DNA of 50,857 bases from an uncultured Oligoflexia bacterium. GTDB taxonomy: Bacteria; Bdellovibrionota; Bacteriovoracia; Bacteriovoracales; Bacteriovoracaceae. Made by a program: the position numbers and the translations under genes. This document shows, piece by piece, positions 30,840-39,431 of this stretch; within the stretch, counting starts at the first letter, position 1; each line of letters begins with the position of its first letter. The notes under the pieces are model-generated. The model was given only the letters and a program-made list of their open reading frames with translations, was not told the DNA's origin and did not search any database. The stretch lies in NCBI GenBank assembly GCA_950061135.1, contig CATLVU010000005.1, positions 1 through 50,857 of the forward strand, given 5' to 3'.

Positions 30840-32375
30840 TTATAATCTTGATTCGATTTCGTAAATCTGTTGAGAAAGTTTTGAATTATCTTTAACTTGA
30901 TTTTGTATTTTTTGAATACTGTATATAACTGTACTATGATCTCTTTTATTAAAATAATCACCGATCTCTTCAAGTGTTTTCTTTAATATTTTATGACACA
31001 TATACATTGCTATATGTCTTGCTTGAGCGATTTCTTTTTTTCTTGTTTTGCCTTTCAAGTCACCAATTGCAATTTTAAAATATGATGCAACTGTTTTAGA
31101 GATTGATTCAATACTGATTATTTTTTCTTCGTTACCTTCTTTAAGGTTGAGTTGTTCTTTTGCTATCTCTAGATCTATATCTACATTCATTAAGTCTGAG
31201 TAAGCACCCAGTTTTATAAGGTTACCCTCAAGCTCTCTTACATTATTTTTTATACAGCTCGCAATTAAGTTAATAACGTCGTCTGATAAGTATATGTCTT
31301 TTTCAAGCGATTTTTTCTTTAAAATTGCAATTCTGGTTTCTAAATCTGGTTGTTGAATATCAATTAAAAGAGCTGAAGAAAGTCTAGATCTTATTCTATC
31401 TTCAATTCCGAGTATGTCTTTTGGTGGTTTGTCCGAAGTAAAAACAAGTTGCTTACCTTTGTTTTGTAATTCGTTAAATATATGAAAGAACTCTGATTGA
31501 GTTCTGGCCCTGTTTTTCAGTTCGTGTATATCGTCTATTATTAATATGTCCGTAAGTTCCGTATACTTTCTTCTGAACTCATTTATTTTATTACCGTTTT
31601 GAATGGCAACAACCATTTCATTCATGAAATCATTTGCTGTTGTAAAATAAAGTCTTAAATGAGGTTTGTTGTCTATTACGCTATTGCATAAGGCGTGGAG
31701 AATATGTGTTTTGCCTAAACCAGAATTTCCATGGATATATAATTGTGGATAAGCAACACCTGGATTATTAGCAACAGCAAGAGCGAATGCGTGGGCCATA
31801 TTATTGGATGGTCCTATTACGAAATTATCAAAATTTTTACTTCTATCAACTCTAACGTTTTTAGCTGTCCCAATTGTGTGCTGTATAAATTTACTTTCCA
31901 CTGTATCTTTTATTTCTTCTTGAGATTGCGGAGTGGCCGATAATTTAAACGAAGGTTGATTATTCTCTTGTGATGTTTCAGGTATGGAAACGGATTGATT
32001 TTCTGTTAAAACATTTATTTCGATATCTAGTTTGTATCCAAGAACTTTCTGAATGGCCTGTTCAATACTGTCTATATAATAGTCTTGAATCATGGTCTTA
32101 ATAAATTTTGTAGTAACTGAAAACTGTATTAATTGTTCTGTAAGGTTGCTGACAGTGAAGGTATTTTTAAAAAAGGCATTAAATTTTTGAGAACTTACAA
32201 TTTTTTCTAATTCTAACAATATCTCTTTAGAAATTGATCCTAATTCGGAAGTAGAAAAAACGCTTTGATCTGATAAATCTTGTTTGTGATCAAAACTTTT
32301 AGTCTGTTGTTGATTGCTTGTGGAATTCATAGAGTCAATGCTAATAAAATGTTCAAAAGGGAATTGACTACTCAT
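30840..32375 (-). CDS. dnaA: Chromosomal replication initiator DnaA
   Basis: About 511 residues from the ATG at 32375, which has AGGAGAA six bases upstream; a longer version from 32471 lacks such support. Domain I (helicase/DiaA contact) is at the N-terminus, a long Gln/Ser-rich linker follows, then the AAA+ domain with Walker A GNSGLGKTH, Walker B DILIIDDIHEL, sensor and arginine-finger region EDRIRSRLSS, and the C-terminal DNA-binding domain with ARHIAMYM and the signature DHSTVIYS. It binds the boxes just downstream of its own stop codon, so the origin lies behind dnaA rather than in front of it. Confidence 0.97.
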   Translation of the reverse strand: MSSQFPFEHFISIDSMNSTSNQQQTKSFDHKQDLSDQSVFSTSELGSISKEILLELEKIVSSQKFNAFFKNTFTVSNLTEQLIQFSVTTKFIKTMIQDYYIDSIEQAIQKVLGYKLDIEINVLTENQSVSIPETSQENNQPSFKLSATPQSQEEIKDTVESKFIQHTIGTAKNVRVDRSKNFDNFVIGPSNNMAHAFALAVANNPGVAYPQLYIHGNSGLGKTHILHALCNSVIDNKPHLRLYFTTANDFMNEMVVAIQNGNKINEFRRKYTELTDILIIDDIHELKNRARTQSEFFHIFNELQNKGKQLVFTSDKPPKDILGIEDRIRSRLSSALLIDIQQPDLETRIAILKKKSLEKDIYLSDDVINLIASCIKNNVRELEGNLIKLGAYSDLMNVDIDLEIAKEQLNLKEGNEEKIISIESISKTVASYFKIAIGDLKGKTRKKEIAQARHIAMYMCHKILKKTLEEIGDYFNKRDHSTVIYSIQKIQNQVKDNSKLSQQIYEIESRL

Positions 32376-32425
32376 TCTATGTTCTCCTGTTCTAGATCGA
32401 ATCTTAGTAGCATTTGAATTATTTT

Positions 32426-32434
32426 TTTTCAACA
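32426..32434 (+). promoter_or_regulatory. DnaA-box-like site upstream of dnaA
   Basis: TTTTCAACA, the same variant found three times in the origin cluster (once reversed), lies about 50 bases before the dnaA start. This is where a site for DnaA autoregulation would be expected. Confidence 0.5.
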
Positions 32435-32462
32435 ATTTGGGAAGAGTTTTTATGTAAAATAT

Positions 32463-32490
32463 TTGACTCAAAGAAGTATTTTAGTGTAAT
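32463..32490 (+). promoter_or_regulatory. Promoter for rpmH-rnpA
   Basis: TTGACT (32463-32468), a 16-bp spacer and TGTAAT (32485-32490) form a good sigma70-type promoter. The predicted start near 32497 leaves a leader of about 35 bases with CAGGAA as Shine-Dalgarno sequence for rpmH. Confidence 0.62.
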
Positions 32491-32532
32491 AAGGAAGGCT
32501 AAAAAGAATGCTTATATAAACAGGAATTATTT

Positions 32533-32685
32533 ATGAGTAAAAGAACTTGGCAACCAAAGAAACTTAAAAGACTTAGAAAGCACGGATTTCTTAAAAGAAT
32601 GGCCACTTCTGGTGGAAAAAACGTTATTAAAGCAAGAAGAGCTAAGGGTAGAAAGCAATTAACAGTAACAACTGGTACTAAATAA
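32533..32685 (+). CDS. rpmH: 50S ribosomal protein L34
   Basis: A 50-residue basic protein beginning [19 protein letters not shown] and containing [19 protein letters not shown], the family's fixed pattern. It is a component of the large ribosomal subunit. It sits between dnaA (divergent) and rnpA, the universal bacterial arrangement. The AGGAA Shine-Dalgarno sequence is at 32522-32526. Confidence 0.96.
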   Translation: MSKRTWQPKKLKRLRKHGFLKRMATSGGKNVIKARRAKGRKQLTVTTGTK

Positions 32686-32691
32686 TAATTA

Positions 32692-33033
32692 TTGCAAGAC
32701 TTTCCTAAAAAAAATCGCCTTTTAAGCAAAAAAGACTTTTCTCAGATGAGAACTCGGGATACTTGTGTCTCTAGGGGCCAAAGCCTGCTAATTATCAGTA
32801 AAATTAATAAGTTAGATAATTCAAGACTAGGACTCGCAATATCAAAGAAAGCTGGAAATGCTGTTGTAAGAAACACAATTAAAAGGGTTTCAAGAGAGTT
32901 TTTTAGAAAAAAAGAGTTTTCAATAAATAAAGACTATTTAATTATAAACAAAAAAACGATCAATTTTAAGAAATATACAACAGAAGAAATTAAAAAAAGT
33001 ATTAAAAGTGATTTAGAACGTAGTTTTAGATAA
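32692..33033 (+). CDS. rnpA: Ribonuclease P protein component
   Basis: A 113-residue protein that helps the RNase P RNA trim the 5' ends of tRNA precursors. It has FPKKNRLLSKKDF at the N-terminus and the signature RNTIKRVSREFFR. Only the TTG at 32692 keeps the N-terminal family motif; it lies 6 bp after rpmH with no clear Shine-Dalgarno sequence, so translation is probably coupled. The usual yidD gene after rnpA is missing. Confidence 0.93.
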   Translation: MQDFPKKNRLLSKKDFSQMRTRDTCVSRGQSLLIISKINKLDNSRLGLAISKKAGNAVVRNTIKRVSREFFRKKEFSINKDYLIINKKTINFKKYTTEEIKKSIKSDLERSFR

Positions 33034-33104
33034 AAATAAAAATTTTTATACTTTAATTATTCTCATTATGGTAAATCAGTTCCACAAAATTTTCGGAGAC
33101 AAAT

Positions 33105-34538
33105 ATGAGCGAAGACTCTAAAAGAGCTTTTTTAGCAGTAATTTTATCAGGTGTAATATTATTTGGTTGGCAATTCTTTTTTGCGCCAACTCCTACAATG
33201 ACAAAAGTGCAAGTCGAAAAAGCGCAAGAAGTCTCAGAGGAAAATAATGTTTTTACAAATACAAATAACAAATTAGAAATATCGAATACAATTCAAAAAC
33301 ATGAGCTTGGCAATTATGTAATATCGAGTAATTTAGAAATTGTTGAAACTAAAAGTTTGAATTCTTCAAAGACTTTATCTGATGTTTTTTTAACAAAATC
33401 TAATAAGGTTTTATTAAAGTTTGAAGGTAGTTCTGTTTTTCAATCAGTTAATTTTAAATTTAATAAATCTTCTGAAAATGAATATAGCTTAATATCTCCA
33501 AAAGTAAGTGGTAAAATTAAATTATTAAAAAATGGTTTTTTAGATATTAGTTTAAATAGTTCTACGCCATTTAAAATTAAATATCAGTTAGAATCTAAAA
33601 ACGAAACTTCTGAATCAAATATAGTTTCATCATTTGCAGTTCGTAATAATCAAGAGTTTGAATTAATCACTGTGGGAGATTCAAATGAAGAAAGTGGTGA
33701 TTTAAATTGGTTTGGTTTGGACTTTAATTATCACTTGTTTAATTACTTATTGCATGAGCAAAAAGAAAAATTTGCTTATCGTACAACAGAATCAAATATG
33801 TTTGAGGCGATGAGTTTAAACAACGTAACGAGCTTTTCTTATCAGGTGTTTTTTGTAGAAAAAGTTTATGATGATCTATTATCTTTTGGTCATAATTTAG
33901 AATCAGCAGTTAATTTTGGTATTTGGTCTATTATTGCATTGCCTATTTTGAGAGGTCTTCAATTGTTTTATACCTATATACCAAATTATGGTATTGCTAT
34001 TATTCTTTTGACGATTTTGATTAGACTTCTAACTTTCCCATTACAATATAAGTCTTTTAAAAGTATGAAGAAGATGCAGGTAATACAGCCTGAACTTACA
34101 AAAATTAAAGAAAAATACGCTGATAATCCACAAAAAATCCAACAAGAAACAATGCAATTATTTAAAAAGGCAGGGGCTAATCCTTTGGGTGGATGTTTAC
34201 CATTACTTGCTCAAATGCCTGTATTTTTTGCTTTTTACCAAGTCTTATTCTCTGCAGTAGAGCTTGTTAATGCTCCATTCTTCTTATGGATTCATGATTT
34301 AAGTGCAAAAGATCCTTATTATGTATTGCCAGTCCTTATGTCGTTAGCAATGTTTTTAAATCAAAAAATTACTCCGATGGCGACAGCAGATCCAATGCAG
34401 AAAAAATTAATGCTCTTTATGCCTCTTGTGTTTGGTCTTTTTATGAAAGACTTACCAGCAGGCTTATCTCTTTATATCTTAGTTTCAACTCTAGTAGGAA
34501 TGCTTCAACAGCTATTTGTATTTAAAAAGACTGCATGA
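33105..34538 (+). CDS. yidC: Membrane protein insertase YidC
   Basis: A 477-residue inner-membrane insertase and chaperone, alone or with SecYEG. It has the N-terminal helix (AFLAVILSGVILFGWQFFFA), a periplasmic P1 domain (about 55-260, shorter than in E. coli), and the conserved five-helix core with ILIRLLTFPLQYKSFKSM, GGCLPLLAQMPVFFAFY and FMKDLPAGLSLYI. A CGGAGAC Shine-Dalgarno sequence precedes the ATG. It overlaps mnmE by four bases. Confidence 0.96.
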   Translation: MSEDSKRAFLAVILSGVILFGWQFFFAPTPTMTKVQVEKAQEVSEENNVFTNTNNKLEISNTIQKHELGNYVISSNLEIVETKSLNSSKTLSDVFLTKSNKVLLKFEGSSVFQSVNFKFNKSSENEYSLISPKVSGKIKLLKNGFLDISLNSSTPFKIKYQLESKNETSESNIVSSFAVRNNQEFELITVGDSNEESGDLNWFGLDFNYHLFNYLLHEQKEKFAYRTTESNMFEAMSLNNVTSFSYQVFFVEKVYDDLLSFGHNLESAVNFGIWSIIALPILRGLQLFYTYIPNYGIAIILLTILIRLLTFPLQYKSFKSMKKMQVIQPELTKIKEKYADNPQKIQQETMQLFKKAGANPLGGCLPLLAQMPVFFAFYQVLFSAVELVNAPFFLWIHDLSAKDPYYVLPVLMSLAMFLNQKITPMATADPMQKKLMLFMPLVFGLFMKDLPAGLSLYILVSTLVGMLQQLFVFKKTA

Positions 34539-36055
34539 TTAATCTTGAAAGAGACGCTAATGATACTATTGTTGCTTGCAGTAGTGGAAATCTAGATAAC
34601 ACTGCAATAAGTCTAATTAGAATTTCTGGTAAAAATTTTTTACAAAAAATAAATGATTTATTCTCAATTGATTTAGAATCTATTGAGGAGAGAAAGGCTT
34701 ATTATTGTAATTTGTTTTACAAAGAACTTGTTAATGACCAAGTAGTAATTGTTTTATTTAAAGGGCCCAAGAGTTTTAACGGAGAGGATATTTTAGAAAT
34801 ATCAGTTCATGGGAACATTTTGAATGTTAATAATATAATTCAATGCTTTAATGAATCTGGAGTCCGGTCTTCATATCCTGGAGAATTTAGTTACAGGGCC
34901 TTAAAAAATAAAAAATTATCCCTAACTCAAGTAGAAGGACTAGACTTACTTTTAAATGCAAATTCTAATTATATTCTTTCTCAAGGACAATCTTTACTTG
35001 GGGGAAGCCTTAATAGTGATTTTGAAAGTCTTTATTCTTCATATTTACATCACCGATCTTGCCTTGAAATAGGATTTGATTTTTTAGATGACGTAGGTGA
35101 GGAGTTATTTACAAAAAATTTTAATGAATCATATGAAAAATTAAAAAGTCTAATTTATTCTCTTGAAAACCGTATTAACAGAACTGATATTGATATCTTA
35201 GACCCGAAAATAACTCTTTTTGGATTACCAAATTCTGGTAAGAGTACAATATTCAATAGCCTGTTAAGTTACGATCGTTCTATTGTATCACACATCGAAG
35301 GTACTACGCGTGATTATGTTTCCGAAAGTATTATGATGAAAAATTGTCGCTTCAAGCTTGTAGATACTGCAGGAATAAGAACTACATCTGACATTATCGA
35401 AGAAGAGGGTGTATCAAGAGCTTTTGAACTGTTTAATTCTAGTTTTTATAAAATTTTGCTTGTTGATATTTCTAAGCTGGAAAGCTTAGTTCTGTTAGAA
35501 AAGCTTTTTACAGAAAATAAACAGGTTGATCTTGTTATTTTTACTCATTGTAAACAAGCAGACTTTTGTGAGAAACTCAGAACTTTTTTTGGTCCTATAG
35601 AACCAGATTCCAACTCTAAAAATATTGGTCCTATCGGACCAGTTTCTTTTCTAAAAAGTGGTTCTATAGAACCACTAATAAGTTCCTATGAGAGTGGTCC
35701 TATGGGACCATGTTTATTTAAGAACGATGATCTTTTGGGTGCTAAACAATATTTGTTTTACGATAATGATGTGAGCTTATCCATATATGATTCTATATCT
35801 GATGTCGTACACAATAAGTATTTGAAATCATTAGAAAATAATCCTGTTTTACTCAACAGACACAAGCAAGCTTTACAGAATATTGCAGCAGAGTTCCGTC
35901 TGTATGAAAATCTAATAACAGACAAGGTTAGTGATGTTTCTGTTTTATCATCTGAATTAAATATAGTAGGTAATTGTATTTCTGAGCTAGTTGGTATAGT
36001 TTCCACCGACGATATTTTAAATAATATTTTTGATAACTTTTGTATTGGAAAATAG
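34535..36055 (+). CDS. mnmE: tRNA modification GTPase MnmE with palindrome-rich insertion
   Basis: A 506-residue GTPase that acts with MnmG to modify U34 of certain tRNAs. It has the N-terminal folate-binding domain (TIVACSSG, then SYPGEFSYRA), the G domain with GLPNSGKST near residue 230, EGTTRDY and DTAGIRTT, and the C-terminal CIGK motif. It is about 50 residues longer than E. coli MnmE (454). The excess lies between G4 and the C-terminal helices, where residues about 353-392 contain GPIEP, GPIGP, GSIEP and GPMGP, each encoded by a DNA palindrome. The G4 region reads FTHCKQADF, not the usual NKxD. Start overlaps yidC (ATGA). Confidence 0.94.
   Translation: MINLERDANDTIVACSSGNLDNTAISLIRISGKNFLQKINDLFSIDLESIEERKAYYCNLFYKELVNDQVVIVLFKGPKSFNGEDILEISVHGNILNVNNIIQCFNESGVRSSYPGEFSYRALKNKKLSLTQVEGLDLLLNANSNYILSQGQSLLGGSLNSDFESLYSSYLHHRSCLEIGFDFLDDVGEELFTKNFNESYEKLKSLIYSLENRINRTDIDILDPKITLFGLPNSGKSTIFNSLLSYDRSIVSHIEGTTRDYVSESIMMKNCRFKLVDTAGIRTTSDIIEEEGVSRAFELFNSSFYKILLVDISKLESLVLLEKLFTENKQVDLVIFTHCKQADFCEKLRTFFGPIEPDSNSKNIGPIGPVSFLKSGSIEPLISSYESGPMGPCLFKNDDLLGAKQYLFYDNDVSLSIYDSISDVVHNKYLKSLENNPVLLNRHKQALQNIAAEFRLYENLITDKVSDVSVLSSELNIVGNCISELVGIVSTDDILNNIFDNFCIGK
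35591..35709. repeat. Four palindromic 14-mers inside mnmE
   Basis: GGTCCTATAGAACC (35591-35604), GGTCCTATCGGACC (35627-35640), GGTTCTATAGAACC (35660-35673, extending to a perfect 20-bp palindrome AGTGGTTCTATAGAACCACT) and GGTCCTATGGGACC (35696-35709). They recur every 36, 33 and 36 bases, all in the same reading frame, each coding for G-(P/S)-(I/M)-(E/G)-P. Consensus GGTYCTATNGRACC. A fifth copy lies behind atpC. Confidence 0.9.
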
Positions 36056-36056
36056 T

Positions 36057-36072
36057 TGTTCTACGTGGAACA
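36057..36072. promoter_or_regulatory. parS-like site 1, before mnmG
   Basis: TGTTCTACGTGGAACA differs by one base from the perfectly palindromic centromere form TGTTCCACGTGGAACA. It occupies the short gap between mnmE and the mnmG start, upstream of parAB. Confidence 0.85.
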
Positions 36073-36082
36073 AGGGTACGAA

Positions 36083-37918
36083 ATGATTAATTACGATATT
36101 GCAATAATAGGCGGTGGACATGCAGGTGTTGAGGCTGCTTATATTGCTTCTCAATTTCAAAACTTAAAAATTTGCATTATTACAATGCCAGAAATAGGCT
36201 TGGCTTCAGCGCCGTGCAATCCAGCGGTTGGGGGTGTAGGCAAGGGGCAAGTTGTTAGAGAGCTTGATGCCTTAGGTGGTATTATAGGCAGACTTGCTGA
36301 TATGTCAGGAATTCAATTTAGGACCCTCAATGAATCAAAAGGGTTTGCTGTTCAATCAACGAGGATTCAGATTGATAAAGAGCTATACTCTGTTAATGCT
36401 GAAAAAATTATTGGTGAGATTAATAATATTGATGTTATCCGAGAAAAAGTTCTAGACATAATCGAGAGCGATAATGGTTTCCAAGTAAAGACTAAAAGTT
36501 CTACGTGGAACACAAAAAAAATAATAGTTACGGTTGGTACTTTTTTACAAGCAAAAACTCACACGGGCCAAACAATAGCTAGTGGAGGAAGAAACAGCAC
36601 GTCCGAAACAAGCAATTTTTCATTATTTAACTCGGTAAAGCTAAATGAAAAGAAATTTAAAACTGGAACTCCATCAAGGCTAATTAGAGACTCAATAAGA
36701 TTTGAAGACATGGAAGAACAGCCAAGTGATAATGAAGTTGAGAACTTTCACTTCTCTCATGAACCATTAAGTCGCTTTTTGGAGCAAAGATCATGCTATC
36801 TAACTTACACAAATGAAAAAACAATGAAAATTATTAGGGATAATAAAGAAAAGTCACCAATGTTTAACGGCCAGATTAAAGCTGTTGGTGCAAGATATTG
36901 CCCTAGCATAGAGGATAAAGCTTATAGATACATGGAAAAAAACATTCATCATGTTTTTATTGAACCTGAAGGAATAAACTCCGAAAAAATGTATCCTAGT
37001 GGAATATCTAGCTCTTTACCTGCAGAGAACCAATTAGAATTTATAAAAACTATAAAAGGTTTAGAGAGTGTTGAAATTGCAGAATATGGATACGCTGTAG
37101 AATATTCAGTACTAGATACTACACAGCTGAACTCTTCATTGGAAGTAAATGAGATTCCTGGCTTGTATTTTGCGGGACAAGTAAATGGTACCTCTGGCTA
37201 TGAAGAAGCTGCGGCTCAAGGCTATATTGCAGGGGTTAATGCAGCACTATCAGCTCAGGGAGAGAAACCCTTGGTACTTGGTCGATCAACATCGTATATA
37301 GGAGTTATGATACAAGACTTGATTGGCAACCTACGAGATGAGCCTTATAGATTGTTTACTGCTAGGTCTGAAAATAGATTATATAACAGAGAGGATAATT
37401 CAATAATTCGAATGCATCCTTATAGAAAACAATTAGGTTTAAACCTTAAAGTTGATGAATATAATGATAAGTTTGTACAGCAATACAATTTATTAATAAA
37501 CCATCTGGAAAAGTTCTACGTGGCACAAAATGATGAGTTTCTTGAACAAAATAATATAAAAATTGGAAAAAACCAGTCATTAGCAACAATAATTAGACAA
37601 AGTACGCTTGATCCAATCGAAGTACTTAAGAAATACTTAGATTATGTGGGAATCAAACTAGACATAAAACTTATCAGAACATTAGCTATTTCGCTGAAGT
37701 ATTCAGGTTACATAGAACGAGCAAGTAAAGGTAATGAAAAAATAGATAAACTACTGAATAAAAAAATAGAATATGAAAAATTACTAAAATCTGAAAATAT
37801 ATCATATGAATGTAAAGAGAGAATAAAAAAAATTAGGCCTGAGACATTTGAACAACTAAAAAATATTGAAGGTATAAGGCAAGCGACATTAGCTGTAGTA
37901 GCGAGTGGAAGTATATAA
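36083..37918 (+). CDS. mnmG: tRNA uridine-5-carboxymethylaminomethyl modification enzyme MnmG
   Basis: An FAD enzyme of about 611 residues, partner of MnmE in tRNA wobble-U modification. Marks are the Rossmann motif IIGGGHAGVEAA, CNPAVGGVGKGQ, the second dinucleotide region GLYFAGQVNGTSGYEEAAAQG, and FTARSENRLYNREDN. I start it at the ATG at 36083 with AAGGGT upstream; an upstream TTG at 36056 would translate the parS-like site. Two further parS-like sites lie within the coding sequence. The stop shares a base with the rsmG ATG. Confidence 0.96.
   Translation: MINYDIAIIGGGHAGVEAAYIASQFQNLKICIITMPEIGLASAPCNPAVGGVGKGQVVRELDALGGIIGRLADMSGIQFRTLNESKGFAVQSTRIQIDKELYSVNAEKIIGEINNIDVIREKVLDIIESDNGFQVKTKSSTWNTKKIIVTVGTFLQAKTHTGQTIASGGRNSTSETSNFSLFNSVKLNEKKFKTGTPSRLIRDSIRFEDMEEQPSDNEVENFHFSHEPLSRFLEQRSCYLTYTNEKTMKIIRDNKEKSPMFNGQIKAVGARYCPSIEDKAYRYMEKNIHHVFIEPEGINSEKMYPSGISSSLPAENQLEFIKTIKGLESVEIAEYGYAVEYSVLDTTQLNSSLEVNEIPGLYFAGQVNGTSGYEEAAAQGYIAGVNAALSAQGEKPLVLGRSTSYIGVMIQDLIGNLRDEPYRLFTARSENRLYNREDNSIIRMHPYRKQLGLNLKVDEYNDKFVQQYNLLINHLEKFYVAQNDEFLEQNNIKIGKNQSLATIIRQSTLDPIEVLKKYLDYVGIKLDIKLIRTLAISLKYSGYIERASKGNEKIDKLLNKKIEYEKLLKSENISYECKERIKKIRPETFEQLKNIEGIRQATLAVVASGSI
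36497..36512. promoter_or_regulatory. parS-like site 2, inside mnmG
   Basis: AGTTCTACGTGGAACA keeps the core GTTCTACGTGGAAC of site 1 and differs only at the first base. It is intragenic, as chromosomal parS sites often are. Confidence 0.78.
37512..37527. promoter_or_regulatory. parS-like site 3, inside mnmG
   Basis: AGTTCTACGTGGCACA differs from site 2 by one base (A to C in the right arm). It keeps the central CTACGTGG and is probably a weaker site. Confidence 0.62.
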
Positions 37919-38556
37919 TGCTATTAAGGAATTTTGCGGAGCGTTATCACGAAATATTATCAGTTGATTTAAAAGGCTTAAACCTAACTAGAATAGAGGA
38001 GTTTGAAGACTTCTATTTAAAGCAAATTATAGATTCAATAGAACCATACAAACAATCTGAGGTTTTTCAGCAGAAAGTAGCAAAGGTAGAAAAAATCATT
38101 GATGTAGGCTTTGGCGGCGGCTTTCCACTGCTTCCATTGGCAAACCATTTAAAAGAAAAAACATTTGTAGGCCTTGAGGCACGCAATAAAAAGTGTTTAG
38201 CCGTAAATCAAATAGCCGAAAAACTTAACCTTAAAAATGTAAAAACGCACCATCAAAGACTGGAAAATATATACATTGATGAGCCCATTGTAATGACCCT
38301 AAAAGCAGTAGGAAAAGTAAATGATTTTCTAGAAAGAGTGAACACAGACCAACATGTAACGGTGTTTTTTTATAAAGCAAAAAACTTTTATAATTTAGAA
38401 GAAGAACAACTAAAAAAAGCTAAAAAAAACTGGGAAATTATTGAAGACAAACAAATTAAAATTAACAATATAGATCGTTATTTGATAGGATTTAGTAATA
38501 AAAACAAGGTCGGAAATAATTTTAATAACCTTGTCAGATTATCTGAATTAAATTAA
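37918..38556 (+). CDS. rsmG: 16S rRNA (guanine-N7) methyltransferase RsmG
   Basis: A 212-residue SAM-dependent enzyme that methylates G527 of 16S rRNA. The SAM-binding loop reads DVGFGGGFPLLPLA in place of the more common DxGxGxGxPG, followed by the acidic strand end VGLEARNKKC. Overlap with mnmG (TAATG) and position before parA give the classic gidA-gidB-parA-parB order. Confidence 0.9.
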   Translation: MLLRNFAERYHEILSVDLKGLNLTRIEEFEDFYLKQIIDSIEPYKQSEVFQQKVAKVEKIIDVGFGGGFPLLPLANHLKEKTFVGLEARNKKCLAVNQIAEKLNLKNVKTHHQRLENIYIDEPIVMTLKAVGKVNDFLERVNTDQHVTVFFYKAKNFYNLEEEQLKKAKKNWEIIEDKQIKINNIDRYLIGFSNKNKVGNNFNNLVRLSELN

Positions 38557-38586
38557 TTTCAAAGGCTAATTTCGGAGACAATATTC

Positions 38587-39420
38587 ATGGCCAAAATTAT
38601 AGCAATAGCAAATCAAAAAGGTGGAGTTGGTAAAACAACAACTACTGTAAATCTTGGAGCTTGCTTAGCAGCTGCTGAGAAAAAAACATTAATTGTAGAT
38701 TTGGATCCTCAGGGAAACGCATCAGTAGGAGTAGGACTAGAAAAAACTAGTTTCATAAATGCTAATGTTTATCACTGTATGATAGGCGAAGAAAATATAG
38801 AAAACTGTATTTATAAAACAGAACTTTCGTATTTAGATGTTTGCCCATCAGACAACAACCTTATTGGTGCAGAAGTCGAATTAATGCAAGCTTTTGCAAG
38901 AGAGTCTAAACTTAAAATGGCGCTTGAGCCAATTTTAGAAACATACGATTATGTTCTAATTGATTGTCCACCATCTTTAAGCTTGTTAACAGTAAATGGG
39001 TTTAATAGTGCTGACTCATTCATTGTTCCTATGCAGACAGAGTTCTATGCAATGGAAGGGCTTGCTCAGCTTTTAAATACTGTGAAACTAATTAAGCAAA
39101 ACCTCAATCCAAAACTTGAAATGGAAGGTATTTTGTTAACAATGTATGATGGAAGAAATAATCTATCTAAATTAGTTGCTGACGAAATTCATAATCATTT
39201 TCCTGAAACAACTTTTAAAACAGTAGTTCCAAGAAATATAAAACTTTCAGAATGTCCTAGCCACGGAAAGCCTATAATAATTTACGATATAACTTCAAAA
39301 GGATCTGAAGCATATTTAAACCTAGCGAAAGAAATTATTTTAAAAGAAAGAGCAACAACTCCAAAACTTGAAAACCAACAAGAAATGGAAATACCTTCTT
39401 TTGATAATTATCTAAATTAA
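38587..39420 (+). CDS. parA: Chromosome partition ATPase ParA (Soj)
   Basis: A 277-residue Walker-type ATPase that moves ParB-bound origins. It has the deviant Walker A KGGVGKTTT, a Walker A' DLDPQGNAS, and IDCPPSLSLLTVN. The C-terminus carries an extension of about 20 polar residues (ending SFDNYLN) beyond the usual end. The Shine-Dalgarno sequence CGGAGACA is like that of yidC. parB follows 11 bp downstream and the parS-like sites are in mnmG. Confidence 0.95.
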   Translation: MAKIIAIANQKGGVGKTTTTVNLGACLAAAEKKTLIVDLDPQGNASVGVGLEKTSFINANVYHCMIGEENIENCIYKTELSYLDVCPSDNNLIGAEVELMQAFARESKLKMALEPILETYDYVLIDCPPSLSLLTVNGFNSADSFIVPMQTEFYAMEGLAQLLNTVKLIKQNLNPKLEMEGILLTMYDGRNNLSKLVADEIHNHFPETTFKTVVPRNIKLSECPSHGKPIIIYDITSKGSEAYLNLAKEIILKERATTPKLENQQEMEIPSFDNYLN

Positions 39421-39431
39421 GGGATAAGACT

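Noticed and set aside
32376-32471. A 32-codon N-terminal extension of DnaA
   Set aside because: It does not resemble DnaA domain I, and the ATG at 32375 has a strong AGGAGAA signal.
32499-32729. A 76-codon minus-strand reading frame
   Set aside because: It is antisense to rpmH and shows no protein-like features.
35591-35709. The regularly spaced palindromes as a small CRISPR array
   Set aside because: The repeats are only 14 bases, the gaps are 19-22 bases, they are inside and in frame with mnmE, and no cas gene is nearby.
36056-36082. Nine-codon extension of MnmG from a TTG
   Set aside because: It would translate the parS-like palindrome and adds residues before the Rossmann strand; the ATG at 36083 has AAGGGT upstream.
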